The position numbers and the translations under genes are program-made. Below, piece after piece: positions 27,647-35,276 of a stretch of 64,000 nt of DNA (positions within the stretch are counted from its first letter, which is position 1; the number at the start of each line of letters is the position of its first letter). Below the pieces are notes generated by a model. That model did not search any database. It was not told where the DNA came from and saw only the letters and a list, made by a program, of their open reading frames with translations. Source of the DNA: Streptomyces sp. SAI-127 (GTDB lineage: Bacteria; Actinomycetota; Actinomycetes; Streptomycetales; Streptomycetaceae); contig NZ_JARXYJ010000001.1 in the NCBI RefSeq assembly GCF_029894425.1, forward strand, positions 1,612,001 to 1,676,000. The letters run 5' to 3'.

Positions 27647-28611
27647 GACGGCTCCTCGGTGGTCAGGAGACCGGTGTCGCGCAGCTCCTGCCAGAAGGCG
27701 GGGGGCACCGGGGTCGCGAACTGGTCGGCGGCGTCCTGGACTTCGGCCGCCGAGCGGGCGCCCACCAGGACGCTCGCGACGGCCGGGTGAGCGGCGCAGA
27801 AGGCGAGGGCGGCGGCCCGCAGGCTGATGCCGTGCCGCTCGGCGACCTCCCGCATGCGCAGGGCCCGGTCCAGCACGCCCCCGGAGACCTGCGCGTAGTT
27901 GTACGTCGCTCCCGGTCTCGGATCGGCCAGCAGCCCGGAGTTGAAGGCGCCGCCGATCACCACGGAGACGCCCCGTGCCACGGCGGCGGGAAGCAGCTCG
28001 GTGAGCGCGCTCTGGTCGAGCAGGGTGTAGCGGCCGGCGCACAGCACCACGTCGACGTCGGTCTCGCGGACGAAGCGGGTCAGCATCCCGGCCTGGTTCA
28101 TGCCGGCGCCGATCGCCCCGACGACACCCTCGGAGCGGAGCTTCTCCAGGGCCGGGTAGCCCTCGCGGAAGGCCTCCTCCGCCTGGTCGTCGGGATCGTG
28201 GAGGTAGACGACGTCCACGCGGTCGAGGCCGAGCCGTTCGAGGCTCGACTCGAGGGTGCGTCGTACGCCGTCGCCGCTGAAGTCCCAGACGCGGCGGTGG
28301 GTGGCGGGGACCGCGAAACCGTCGGCCAGGTCGTCCCCGCCGTCCGCGGACGGCTCCAGGCGGCGGCCCACCTTCGTGGAGAGCGTGTACTCCGCGCGTG
28401 GATGCTCGCGCAGTGCCTCTCCCAGCCGGCGTTCCGACAGTCCGAGACCGTAGTGCGGGGCGGTGTCGAAGTAGCGGATGCCGCGCTGCCAGGCGGCGGT
28501 GACCGCCTCGTACGCCTGTTCGTCGCTGACCTCGGTGAACAGGTTGCCGATGACGGCGCCGCCGAAGCCCAGTCCGCTGACCCGCACACCGCTCGTACCG
28601 AGGGTGTTCAC
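27643..28611 (-). CDS. Aldo/keto reductase, probable L-fucose dehydrogenase
   Basis: 322 residues from a GTG start at 28611 that overlaps the SDR stop (GTGA). It is a TIM-barrel AKR: RYFDTAPHYGLGLSERRLG carries the catalytic Asp and Tyr, TLSTKVGR the Lys, and VYLHDPDD the His. Members of this subgroup (D-threo-aldose / L-fucose dehydrogenases) oxidise L-fucose to L-fucono-lactone with NAD(P). Placement between fucose-pathway genes supports this use. Substrate preference (L-fucose, D-arabinose, L-galactose) cannot be fixed from sequence. Confidence 0.9.
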   Translation of the reverse strand: MNTLGTSGVRVSGLGFGGAVIGNLFTEVSDEQAYEAVTAAWQRGIRYFDTAPHYGLGLSERRLGEALREHPRAEYTLSTKVGRRLEPSADGGDDLADGFAVPATHRRVWDFSGDGVRRTLESSLERLGLDRVDVVYLHDPDDQAEEAFREGYPALEKLRSEGVVGAIGAGMNQAGMLTRFVRETDVDVVLCAGRYTLLDQSALTELLPAAVARGVSVVIGGAFNSGLLADPRPGATYNYAQVSGGVLDRALRMREVAERHGISLRAAALAFCAAHPAVASVLVGARSAAEVQDAADQFATPVPPAFWQELRDTGLLTTEEPS

Positions 28612-29363
28612 TGGCCCACCGGCCTCAGGCGCAGGCCCTGCATGCCACCGTCGACGGCGAGAGAGGTGCCGGTGGTGGCGCCGGAGAGGGGGCTCGCCAA
28701 GTAGGCGATGGCGCCCGCGACCTCGTCCGCCGAGACCAGCCGGCCGGTGGGCTGGCGGGCCTCCAGGGCGGTACGTTCGGCGGCCGGGTCGGGGGCCTTG
28801 GCGAGCAGCCGCCCGATCCACGGGGTGTCCGCCGTACCGGGGTTGACGCAGTTCACGCGGATGCCCTCGCGGACGTGGTCGGCGGCCATGGCGAGGGTCA
28901 GGGAGTACACCGCCCCCTTGGTCGCGCTGTACAGCGCCCGTTGCGGGAGGCCCGCGGTGGCCGCGATGGAGGAGGTGTTCACGATCGCCGCGTGCGCGGA
29001 CGCGCGCAGGTGGGGCAGGGCGGCGCGGGCGACCCGGACCATGCCGACGACGTTGACGTCGAGGACGCGGTGCCATTCGTCGTCGTCGTTGTCCGCCACG
29101 GTGCCCTGGGCGCCGATGCCCGCGTTGTTGACCACGACGTCGAGTCCGCCGAGGTCGGCCACGGCGGCGGCCACGGCCTCGCGGACGGAGGCGTCGTCGG
29201 TGACGTCGGCGCGGTAGGCGAGCAGCGGCTTCTCGACCGAGGAGGGGTCCAGGTCGAGGACGGCGACCTGGGCACCCCGTGCGGCGAGGAGTTCCGCGGT
29301 GGCCCGGCCGATGCCGGAGGCGCCGCCGGTCACCAGGGCCTTGAGGCCCTCGTAGTCGCTCAT
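28608..29363 (-). CDS. SDR oxidoreductase, probable 2-keto-3-deoxy-L-fuconate dehydrogenase
   Basis: 251 residues, a classical short-chain dehydrogenase. The NAD site is TGGASGIG (about 13-20), the structural motif is NNAG, and the catalytic set is the Ser of NTSSIA with YSATK. The operon already has an AKR suited to the first oxidation. The most natural role is the later oxidation of 2-keto-3-deoxy-L-fuconate at C4, as in the Xanthomonas pathway, although some SDRs are fucose dehydrogenases and the two roles might be swapped. The gene overlaps both neighbours by four bases. Confidence 0.88.
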   Translation of the reverse strand: MSDYEGLKALVTGGASGIGRATAELLAARGAQVAVLDLDPSSVEKPLLAYRADVTDDASVREAVAAAVADLGGLDVVVNNAGIGAQGTVADNDDDEWHRVLDVNVVGMVRVARAALPHLRASAHAAIVNTSSIAATAGLPQRALYSATKGAVYSLTLAMAADHVREGIRVNCVNPGTADTPWIGRLLAKAPDPAAERTALEARQPTGRLVSADEVAGAIAYLASPLSGATTGTSLAVDGGMQGLRLRPVGQ

Positions 29364-30709
29364 GCCGCCTGCCCCTTCTTCTGTGTGTCATTGGCGAGGT
29401 CTTCTGCCCAGAAGGCGCCGCCGGGGAACGTGTACCGCGCGATGGACTCGGGGCGCATGGCGGCCGAGAAGCCCGGCGCGACGGGTGCCGTGTAGTGGCC
29501 TTCGCGGATCACCACGGGATCGAGGAAGTGGTCGTGCAGATGGTCGACGTACTCGATGACGCGGTCCTCGGTCGTGCCGGTGACGGCCACGTAGTCGAAC
29601 ATCGACAGGTGCTGGACGAGCTCGCACAGGCCGACCCCGCCCGCGTGCGGGCAGACCGGCACGCCGAACTTGGCGGCGAGCAGCAGGATGGCGAGGTTCT
29701 CGTTGACACCGCCGACGCGGGCCGCGTCGATCTGGACGACGTCGAGGGCGCCGGCCTGGAGCAGTTGCTTGAAGACGACCCGGTTCTGGACGTGCTCGCC
29801 GGTGGCGACCTTGACCGGGGCGACGGCCTTGCGGATCGCCGCGTGGCCGAGGATGTCGTCGGGGCTGGTGGGCTCCTCGATCCAGTACGGGTCGAACTCG
29901 GCGAGCGCCTTGGTCCAGCGGATCGCCTCGTCGACGTCCCAGCGCTGGTTGGCGTCGATCGCCATGCGGATGTCGGCGCCGACGACCTGGCGGGCGACAC
30001 GGCAGCGCCGTACGTCGTCCTCCAGATCCGCGCCGACCTTCAGCTTGATCTGCCGGAAGCCGTCGGCGACGGCCTCGGCCGCGAGCCGGGTGAGCTTCTC
30101 GTCGTCGTAGCCGAGCCAGCCGGCGGAGGTGGTGTACGCGGGGTAGCCGGTGGCGAGGAGCTCGGAGACCCGTTCGTCGGCCCCCGCCCGCCCCCGCCGC
30201 AGGATCTCCAGGGCCTCCTCCGGGGTGAGCGCGTCCGTGAGGTAGCGGAAGTCGATCTGGCCGACCAGCCACTCGGGGTCGCCCTCGGCCAGCAGCCGCC
30301 ACAGCGGCTTGTCCGCGCGTTTGGCGGCCAGGTCCCACACGGCGTTGACGACCGCGCCGATCGCCATGTGCATCACGCCCTTCTCGGGTCCGAGCCAGCG
30401 CAACTGGCTGTCGCCGATCAGGTCGCGGTTCAGCGTCCCCGGGTCCGCGCACAGTTCCTCGACGGACCGCCCGACCACATGCCCGCGCAGCGCCTCGATC
30501 GCGGCGACCTGGACCTCGTTGCCCCGCCCGATGGTGAAGGTGAATCCGTGCCCCTCGTGCCCGTCGGCCGCGTCCGTGCGCAGCACGACGTAGGCCGCCG
30601 AGTAGTCGGGGTCCGGGTTCATCGCGTCGGAGCCGTCCAGCTCGCGCGAGGTGGGGAAGCGGATGTCGTAGGTGTCTACCGCGGTGACACGGGCGGGGGT
30701 CGAGGACAC
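29360..30709 (-). CDS. fucD: L-fuconate dehydratase (enolase superfamily)
   Basis: 449 residues, close to the roughly 440 of characterised FucD enzymes. It removes water from L-fuconate to give 2-keto-3-deoxy-L-fuconate. Enolase-superfamily residues are visible: the KxK of IKLKVG, metal ligands in [15 protein letters not shown] and ATGEHVQN, and the FucD-typical [15 protein letters not shown] with catalytic His. The GTG at 30709 is chosen because a GAAAGG lies six bases upstream. It starts 35 bases after the permease stop and overlaps the SDR start by four bases, so importer and catabolic genes are one operon. Confidence 0.93.
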   Translation of the reverse strand: MSSTPARVTAVDTYDIRFPTSRELDGSDAMNPDPDYSAAYVVLRTDAADGHEGHGFTFTIGRGNEVQVAAIEALRGHVVGRSVEELCADPGTLNRDLIGDSQLRWLGPEKGVMHMAIGAVVNAVWDLAAKRADKPLWRLLAEGDPEWLVGQIDFRYLTDALTPEEALEILRRGRAGADERVSELLATGYPAYTTSAGWLGYDDEKLTRLAAEAVADGFRQIKLKVGADLEDDVRRCRVARQVVGADIRMAIDANQRWDVDEAIRWTKALAEFDPYWIEEPTSPDDILGHAAIRKAVAPVKVATGEHVQNRVVFKQLLQAGALDVVQIDAARVGGVNENLAILLLAAKFGVPVCPHAGGVGLCELVQHLSMFDYVAVTGTTEDRVIEYVDHLHDHFLDPVVIREGHYTAPVAPGFSAAMRPESIARYTFPGGAFWAEDLANDTQKKGQAA

Positions 30710-30744
30710 GGAAGGCCTTTCGGTAGGTGACGGGGCGGGCGGGC

Positions 30745-31770
30745 TCAGTCCTGGGCGCGCCCCGTCGTCACACGGGCGATCATGAGGGCGATCAGGATGA
30801 TTCCGCCGTAGATGGCCTGGATCCAGAAGGACGGCACCTGGGCGAGTGTCAGCAGGTTCTGTACGACACCCAGCAGGAGTACGCCGGTCAGGGCGCCGAA
30901 CATGGTGCCCTTGCCGCCGTCGAGGCTGATGCCGCCGATCACCGCTGCCGCGAACACCGTGAAGATCATGTTCTGGCCCTGGTTGGCGCTGATCGCGCCG
31001 ACGTAGCCGGTCTGCATGATGCCGCCGACGGAGGCGAGGACGCCGGCCACGACGAACACGCCGAGCATCACCCGTTCGACGCGGATGCCGGCGGCGCGGG
31101 CCGCGTCGGCGTTGCCGCCGATCGCGTACAGGGAGCGGCCGATGCGGTGGTACTTCAGGACGAAGCCGGTGACGGCGAAGGCGACCGCGGCGAGCCACAC
31201 GGACATGGGGACGTTCAGGAAGGTCGTGGTGGCCAGGGAGTAGAAGCTGTCCGGCATGCCGAAGAGGGTCTTGCCCTTGGTGGCGCCGACGAGCAGTCCG
31301 CGCAGCACGATCAGCATCGCGAGCGTCACGATGAACGCGTTGAGCTTGAACTTCACGACCAGGATGCCGTTGAAGGCGCCGACCGCCGCGCCGACGACGA
31401 GGACCCCGAGCAGGGCGAGGACGGCCGGGAACTCGGTGCCCCAGCCGGACTGGGCGGCGGGCAGGACGAGGAGCGCTCCCACGGCGGGCGCGATACCGAC
31501 GACCGACTCCAGGGAGAGGTCGAACTTGCCGGTGATCAGGACGAGGGACTCGGCGAGCACCACCATGGCGAGGGCGGCCGAGGCGCCGAGGATCGAGATC
31601 AGGTTGCGCTCGGTGAGGAACGAGTCGTTGACGAACGCGCCGAGGACCATGAGCAGCAACAGGGCGGGAACGAGGGCGAGTTCGCGGGCGCGGCGCAGCA
31701 GGACCGTCCGGGCTGCCCGCGCCTCGGGCACCCGCACGTGCTTCACCGGCGGAGCCTGGGTGTCAGCCAT
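30745..31770 (-). CDS. ABC sugar transporter permease, CUT2 (RbsC-like) family
   Basis: 341 residues with about ten hydrophobic segments and the family motif [21 protein letters not shown] that couples to the ATPase. One permease gene per importer is normal for CUT2 transporters, where it works as a homodimer. The ATG at 31770 overlaps the end of the ATPase gene by eight bases. Context (FucD and partners downstream) points to L-fucose or a related deoxy sugar as substrate. Confidence 0.92.
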   Translation of the reverse strand: MADTQAPPVKHVRVPEARAARTVLLRRARELALVPALLLLMVLGAFVNDSFLTERNLISILGASAALAMVVLAESLVLITGKFDLSLESVVGIAPAVGALLVLPAAQSGWGTEFPAVLALLGVLVVGAAVGAFNGILVVKFKLNAFIVTLAMLIVLRGLLVGATKGKTLFGMPDSFYSLATTTFLNVPMSVWLAAVAFAVTGFVLKYHRIGRSLYAIGGNADAARAAGIRVERVMLGVFVVAGVLASVGGIMQTGYVGAISANQGQNMIFTVFAAAVIGGISLDGGKGTMFGALTGVLLLGVVQNLLTLAQVPSFWIQAIYGGIILIALMIARVTTGRAQD

Positions 31771-33256
31771 GGTGGTCCACTCCTTCGATGGAGGCGATCA
31801 GCTCGTGGTCGCGCCAGCCGGCCGGATGCTCGGCGACCACGCGGCCGTGGAAGAGGACGAGGACGCGGTCGCAACGGCGCAGGTCGTCGAGTTCGTCGGA
31901 GACGACGAGGACCGCGGTGCCGTCCTCACGGGCGGTGTCCACGCGGGAGAGCAGGGACTCCTTGGACTTCACGTCGACGCCCGCGGTCGGGTTGATGAGG
32001 ACGAGCAGGCGGGGGTCGGAGGCGAGGGCCCGGGCCATGACGACCTTCTGCGCGTTGCCGCCGGAGAGGTCGGAGACGGGCTGGTCGGGACCCTCGGTGT
32101 GGATGTCGAGCCGGTCGATCAGTTCGGTGGCGAAGCCGCGCTTGCGGTCGGTGCCGACGAAGCCGTAGCGGCCGAGCCGGTCCAGGACGCTGAGAGTGGC
32201 GTTGTCGCCGATGGTCATGCCGAAGACCAGGCCCTGCGCGTGCCGGTCACGCGGGACGAAGCCGACTCCCGCCTTGAGGCTGGCCTGTACGTCGCCGAAC
32301 GGCAGTGGCCTGCCGTCGAGCCGGGCCGCTCCGTCCGTCGGGGTGTGCAGTCCCGTGAACGACTCGGCCAGCTCGATCTTGCCGCTGCCGCTGATGCCGG
32401 CGAGTCCGACGACCTCACCGCGGCGCACGGTGAGGTCGACGTTCTCGTAGGCGTCGGAGGTGAGGCCGCGGACGTCGAGGAGGACCGGGGCGGTGTCCTC
32501 GACCTGCCTGAGCTGTACGGCCTGTTCGGCGATGGTCTCGCCGGCCATGGCCTCGATCAGGGCGGCCCGGGGCATGTCGGCGACCGGGGCCGTGGTGATC
32601 CAGCGGGCGTCCCTGAGAACCGTCACCGTCTGGCACACCTCGTACACCTCCTGGAGGTGGTGCGAGATGAACAGGAAGGTGACGCCGGAGTCCTGGAGTG
32701 CGCGCATCCGGCCGAAGAGCCGCTCGATCTCCCGCTTGTCGAGCTGTGCGGTCGGCTCGTCGAGGACGATGAAGCGGGCGCCGAAGCTCAACGCCCTTGC
32801 GATTTCCACCATTTGGCGGTCCTCGACCTTGAGGTCGGCGGTGCGCGCCTCCGGGTCGACGCGCACGTCCCAGGTGTCGAGGAGCTCGGCGGCCCGGGTC
32901 CTGAGCCCACGCCAGCTGATGAACCCGCGCTGCAGGGGCTGCCGGTTGATGAAGAGGTTCTCTGCGACCGTCAACTCGGGTACGACGGTGGGCTTCTGGT
33001 AGACGCAGGCGACCTTGCTCCGCCAGGCGTCCCGGTCGGCGAGGGCCGGCGCGGGCTCGCCGTCGAAGCGGACGGTGCCCTCGTCGGGGGCCTGCAGGCC
33101 GGTGAGGATCGTGACGAGGGTGGACTTGCCCGCGCCGTTGCGGCCGACGAGGGCGTGGGACTCGCCGGGCAGGACGGTGAGGCGGCCGTCCGCGAGGGCG
33201 GTCGTGGGGCCGTACCGCTTGACGACCCCCTGGGCTTCAACGAGTGGGGTGCTCAT
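31763..33256 (-). CDS. ABC sugar transporter ATPase, CUT2 (RbsA-like), two nucleotide-binding domains
   Basis: 497 residues, a tandem ATPase. The first domain has a normal Walker A (GRNGAGKST) and Walker B (FIVLDEPTAQLD). The second has GISGSGKIE, in which the usual Ser/Thr after Lys is Ile, and LSGGNAQKVVMARAL with LVLINPTAGVD. This asymmetry is usual in the family and suggests the second site hydrolyses poorly. It starts at the ATG at 33256, overlapping the binding-protein stop by four bases. Confidence 0.93.
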   Translation of the reverse strand: MSTPLVEAQGVVKRYGPTTALADGRLTVLPGESHALVGRNGAGKSTLVTILTGLQAPDEGTVRFDGEPAPALADRDAWRSKVACVYQKPTVVPELTVAENLFINRQPLQRGFISWRGLRTRAAELLDTWDVRVDPEARTADLKVEDRQMVEIARALSFGARFIVLDEPTAQLDKREIERLFGRMRALQDSGVTFLFISHHLQEVYEVCQTVTVLRDARWITTAPVADMPRAALIEAMAGETIAEQAVQLRQVEDTAPVLLDVRGLTSDAYENVDLTVRRGEVVGLAGISGSGKIELAESFTGLHTPTDGAARLDGRPLPFGDVQASLKAGVGFVPRDRHAQGLVFGMTIGDNATLSVLDRLGRYGFVGTDRKRGFATELIDRLDIHTEGPDQPVSDLSGGNAQKVVMARALASDPRLLVLINPTAGVDVKSKESLLSRVDTAREDGTAVLVVSDELDDLRRCDRVLVLFHGRVVAEHPAGWRDHELIASIEGVDHHG

Positions 33257-34326
33257 TTGACCGTGTTGCCCCACAGCTTGGGGTCGTCGACGTTGTCCTT
33301 GGTGACCAGGGGCGCGGGCAGCTGGTCCTCCAGGATGCCGCTGGGCAGCTTGACGATCGTGGAGTCGTGGTCGGTCGGGCCGGGCTTGAAGGTCTTCCCC
33401 TGCATCGCCGCCTTGATGTAGTACATGCCGTACTTGGCGTACAGGTCGGCGGGCTGGGAGACGGTGGCGTCGATCTCGCCCTTGCGGATGGCGTCGTACT
33501 CCTGCGGGATGCCGTCGTTGGAGACGATGGTGATGTGGCCCGCCTGCCCGGCCTTCTTCAGCATCCCCTTGGACTTGAGGGTCTGCAGGGTCGGCGCGAG
33601 GTAGACGCCGCCGGCCTGCATGTAGATGCCCTTGATGTCGGGGTTGGCGTTCAGGAGGGTGCCCAGCTGCGAGGCGGCCGCGTCGGACTCCCACTTGGCG
33701 GGGATCTCCAGCACCTTCAGCTTGGGGAAGTTCTTCTTCACGCAGGCCCGGAAGGCCTCGGAGCGGTCGCGGCCGTTGACGGAGGCCAGGTCGCCCATGA
33801 TCTGCACGACCTTGCCGGAGGGGATCTGCTCCCCGAGGTACTGGCAGGCCTTCTCGCCGTACGACACGTTGTTCGCCCGTACGACCATGGCGACCTTGCC
33901 CTTGTCGGGGGCCACGTCGACCGCGACGACCGGGACGCCCTTGCGTTCGGCCTGGTCGAGGCCGGCCTCGATGGCGGCGCTGTCGAGCGGGGCGACGACC
34001 AGGCCCTTCACGCCCTGGTTGAGCTCGTTGTTGATGTCGGTGATCTGCTGGGAGGGGTCGCTGTTGGAGTTGACCGTCTTCAGCGTGTCCACCCCCTCGG
34101 ACTTGGCCATCTTGGGCACGTAGTCGTTGTACGACTGCCAGAACGGCGAGGTCAGCAGCGGCAGGATCACTCCTACCTTGCCGGTCCCGTCGCCTCCCTC
34201 GGCGCCGGCGCTGCCGGTGTCCTTGGTGCTGCCGCACGCGGCGAGCACGAGCGAGGCGCTCGCGGCCGCGGCGACCGCGCCGATGATCCGAAACCTGTTC
34301 CGCTTCCCCACTGTTCTGCCGGGCAT
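33253..34326 (-). CDS. Sugar ABC transporter substrate-binding lipoprotein (RbsB-like)
   Basis: 357 residues. The signal peptide ends in a lipobox (LAAC). The periplasmic-binding-protein type 1 fold follows: VGVILPLLTSPFWQSYND, GLVVAPLDSAAIEAGLDQA, PVVAVDVAP and ITIVSNDGIPQEYDAI. The ATG at 34326 is preferred over one at 34341 because the latter lies inside the ribosome site GAGGAG that serves the former. It is the first gene of the eight-gene fucose operon, opposite the GntR regulator. Ligand by context is L-fucose. Confidence 0.92.
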   Translation of the reverse strand: MPGRTVGKRNRFRIIGAVAAAASASLVLAACGSTKDTGSAGAEGGDGTGKVGVILPLLTSPFWQSYNDYVPKMAKSEGVDTLKTVNSNSDPSQQITDINNELNQGVKGLVVAPLDSAAIEAGLDQAERKGVPVVAVDVAPDKGKVAMVVRANNVSYGEKACQYLGEQIPSGKVVQIMGDLASVNGRDRSEAFRACVKKNFPKLKVLEIPAKWESDAAASQLGTLLNANPDIKGIYMQAGGVYLAPTLQTLKSKGMLKKAGQAGHITIVSNDGIPQEYDAIRKGEIDATVSQPADLYAKYGMYYIKAAMQGKTFKPGPTDHDSTIVKLPSGILEDQLPAPLVTKDNVDDPKLWGNTVK

Positions 34327-34392
34327 CTGGTGGCTCCTCATTGAGCGTGTCGAGCGTGATCGAGCATGAGCGTGTTCGAGCAGATGACCGCA

Positions 34393-34420
34393 TACTTATC
34401 AGACCACTCGCCCCTGGCAA
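34393..34420 (-). promoter_or_regulatory. Candidate promoter of the fucose operon
   Basis: Reading leftwards, TTGCCA (34415-34420) and TAAGTA (34393-34398) are separated by 16 bases. The GntR-type operator at 34396-34407 lies between and over the -10, so repressor binding would exclude RNA polymerase. The predicted start gives a leader of about 60 bases before the binding-protein gene. Confidence 0.5.
34396..34407. promoter_or_regulatory. FadR-type (GntR) operator, imperfect copy over the fucose operon promoter
   Basis: TTATCAGACCAC shares the right arm GACCAC with the perfect site at 34459 and fits part of the FCD-regulator pattern T-N-G-T-N3-A-C-N-A. Its position inside the candidate promoter fits repression. 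Confidence 0.5.
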
Positions 34421-34458
34421 TAGCCTCTGGCGGCAGATTTTCCCGTCTTTCGGCCATA

Positions 34459-34471
34459 GTGGTCCGACCAC
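34459..34471. promoter_or_regulatory. FadR-type (GntR) operator, perfect palindrome
   Basis: GTGGTC-C-GACCAC is a perfect 6-1-6 palindrome whose core TGGTCCGACCA satisfies T-N-G-T-N3-A-C-N-A, the pattern recognised by FadR-subfamily GntR regulators. It lies where the -35 of the gntR gene should be (a TAGACT at 34481-34486 could be its -10), suggesting autoregulation. Confidence 0.7.
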
Positions 34472-34516
34472 CTTGGGGGTTAGACTGCGGCGCACCCGGT
34501 GATGTGGAGGAATGGC

Positions 34517-35218
34517 GTGGACGAGACAGCCCCGCAGAAGGGCACCGTGACGCAGCGCGCCATCGAGCAGATCAAGGCGATGATCGGCGAGGGCCGGCTC
34601 GAACCTGGCCAGCGGCTGCCGACCGAGCGTGATCTGGCCGTCCAGCTGGGCCTCTCCCGCAGTTCGATGCGCGAGGCGATCCGGGCGCTGACGGTGATGG
34701 GCGTGCTGGAGGCCCGGCACGGCTCGGGCATCTACGTCACCCAGCTGGAGGCGGGTGACCTGCTGGAGACCTTCGGCGTGGTCGCCGACCTGTCCCGGGG
34801 CCCGCGACTGGTGGAGCTGCTCGAGGTGCGCCGCGTCCTCGAGTCGACGGCGACCGCGCTGGCCGCCGCCCGCATCACGCCCGACCAGCTGGCCGAGGTC
34901 GAGAAACACCTCACGGCGATGAACGCCACCGACGACCCCGAGGAGATCCTCGCCCACGACCTGGCCTTCCACCGCGAGATCGCGGTCGCGGCCGGCAACG
35001 ACACGATGGCGGCGATCCTGGAGGGCCTGTCGTCGCGCACCTTCCGGGCACGCGTGTGGCGCGGCTACCAGGAGGAGGGCGCGTTCGAACGGACGCGGCG
35101 TGAACATGCCGCGATCCACCGGGCCCTGATCGCCCACGACCCGGAGGCGGCCCGGGCGGCGGCGGCCGCGCATGTGGGCGAGGTGGAGGAGTGGCTGCGG
35201 GCGCAGCTCGGGAGCTGA
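34517..35218 (+). CDS. FadR-subfamily GntR regulator of the fucose operon
   Basis: 233 residues from the GTG at 34517, which has GGAGG six bases upstream; an earlier in-frame GTG contains no ribosome site. The winged helix-turn-helix is at about 8-72 (LPTERDLAVQLGLSRSSMREAIRAL, GSGIYV). An FCD ligand domain follows (about 90-225) with the metal-site pattern D..H in AHDLAFHREI, and later histidines in EHAAIHRAL and AAHVGEVEEWL. Divergent from the importer/fuc operon with two matching operators between, it is almost surely its local repressor, responding to a pathway sugar acid or ketoacid. Confidence 0.9.
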   Translation: MDETAPQKGTVTQRAIEQIKAMIGEGRLEPGQRLPTERDLAVQLGLSRSSMREAIRALTVMGVLEARHGSGIYVTQLEAGDLLETFGVVADLSRGPRLVELLEVRRVLESTATALAAARITPDQLAEVEKHLTAMNATDDPEEILAHDLAFHREIAVAAGNDTMAAILEGLSSRTFRARVWRGYQEEGAFERTRREHAAIHRALIAHDPEAARAAAAAHVGEVEEWLRAQLGS

Positions 35219-35246
35219 GCTGCGGCGAGGTTCAGCTCCCGAGGTG

Positions 35247-35274
35247 AAGGGGGGCGGGTCTCCCCGCCCCCCTT
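35247..35274. terminator. Bidirectional hairpin terminator between gntR and the GH38 gene
   Basis: A 12-base perfect stem (35247-35258 with 35263-35274), AAGGGGGGCGGG against its complement, with a four-base loop. The arms begin with AA and end with TT, so short U-runs are produced either way. It lies in the 58-base gap between the convergent gntR and GH38 genes and ends three bases before the GH38 stop codon. Confidence 0.85.
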
Positions 35275-35276
35275 GC

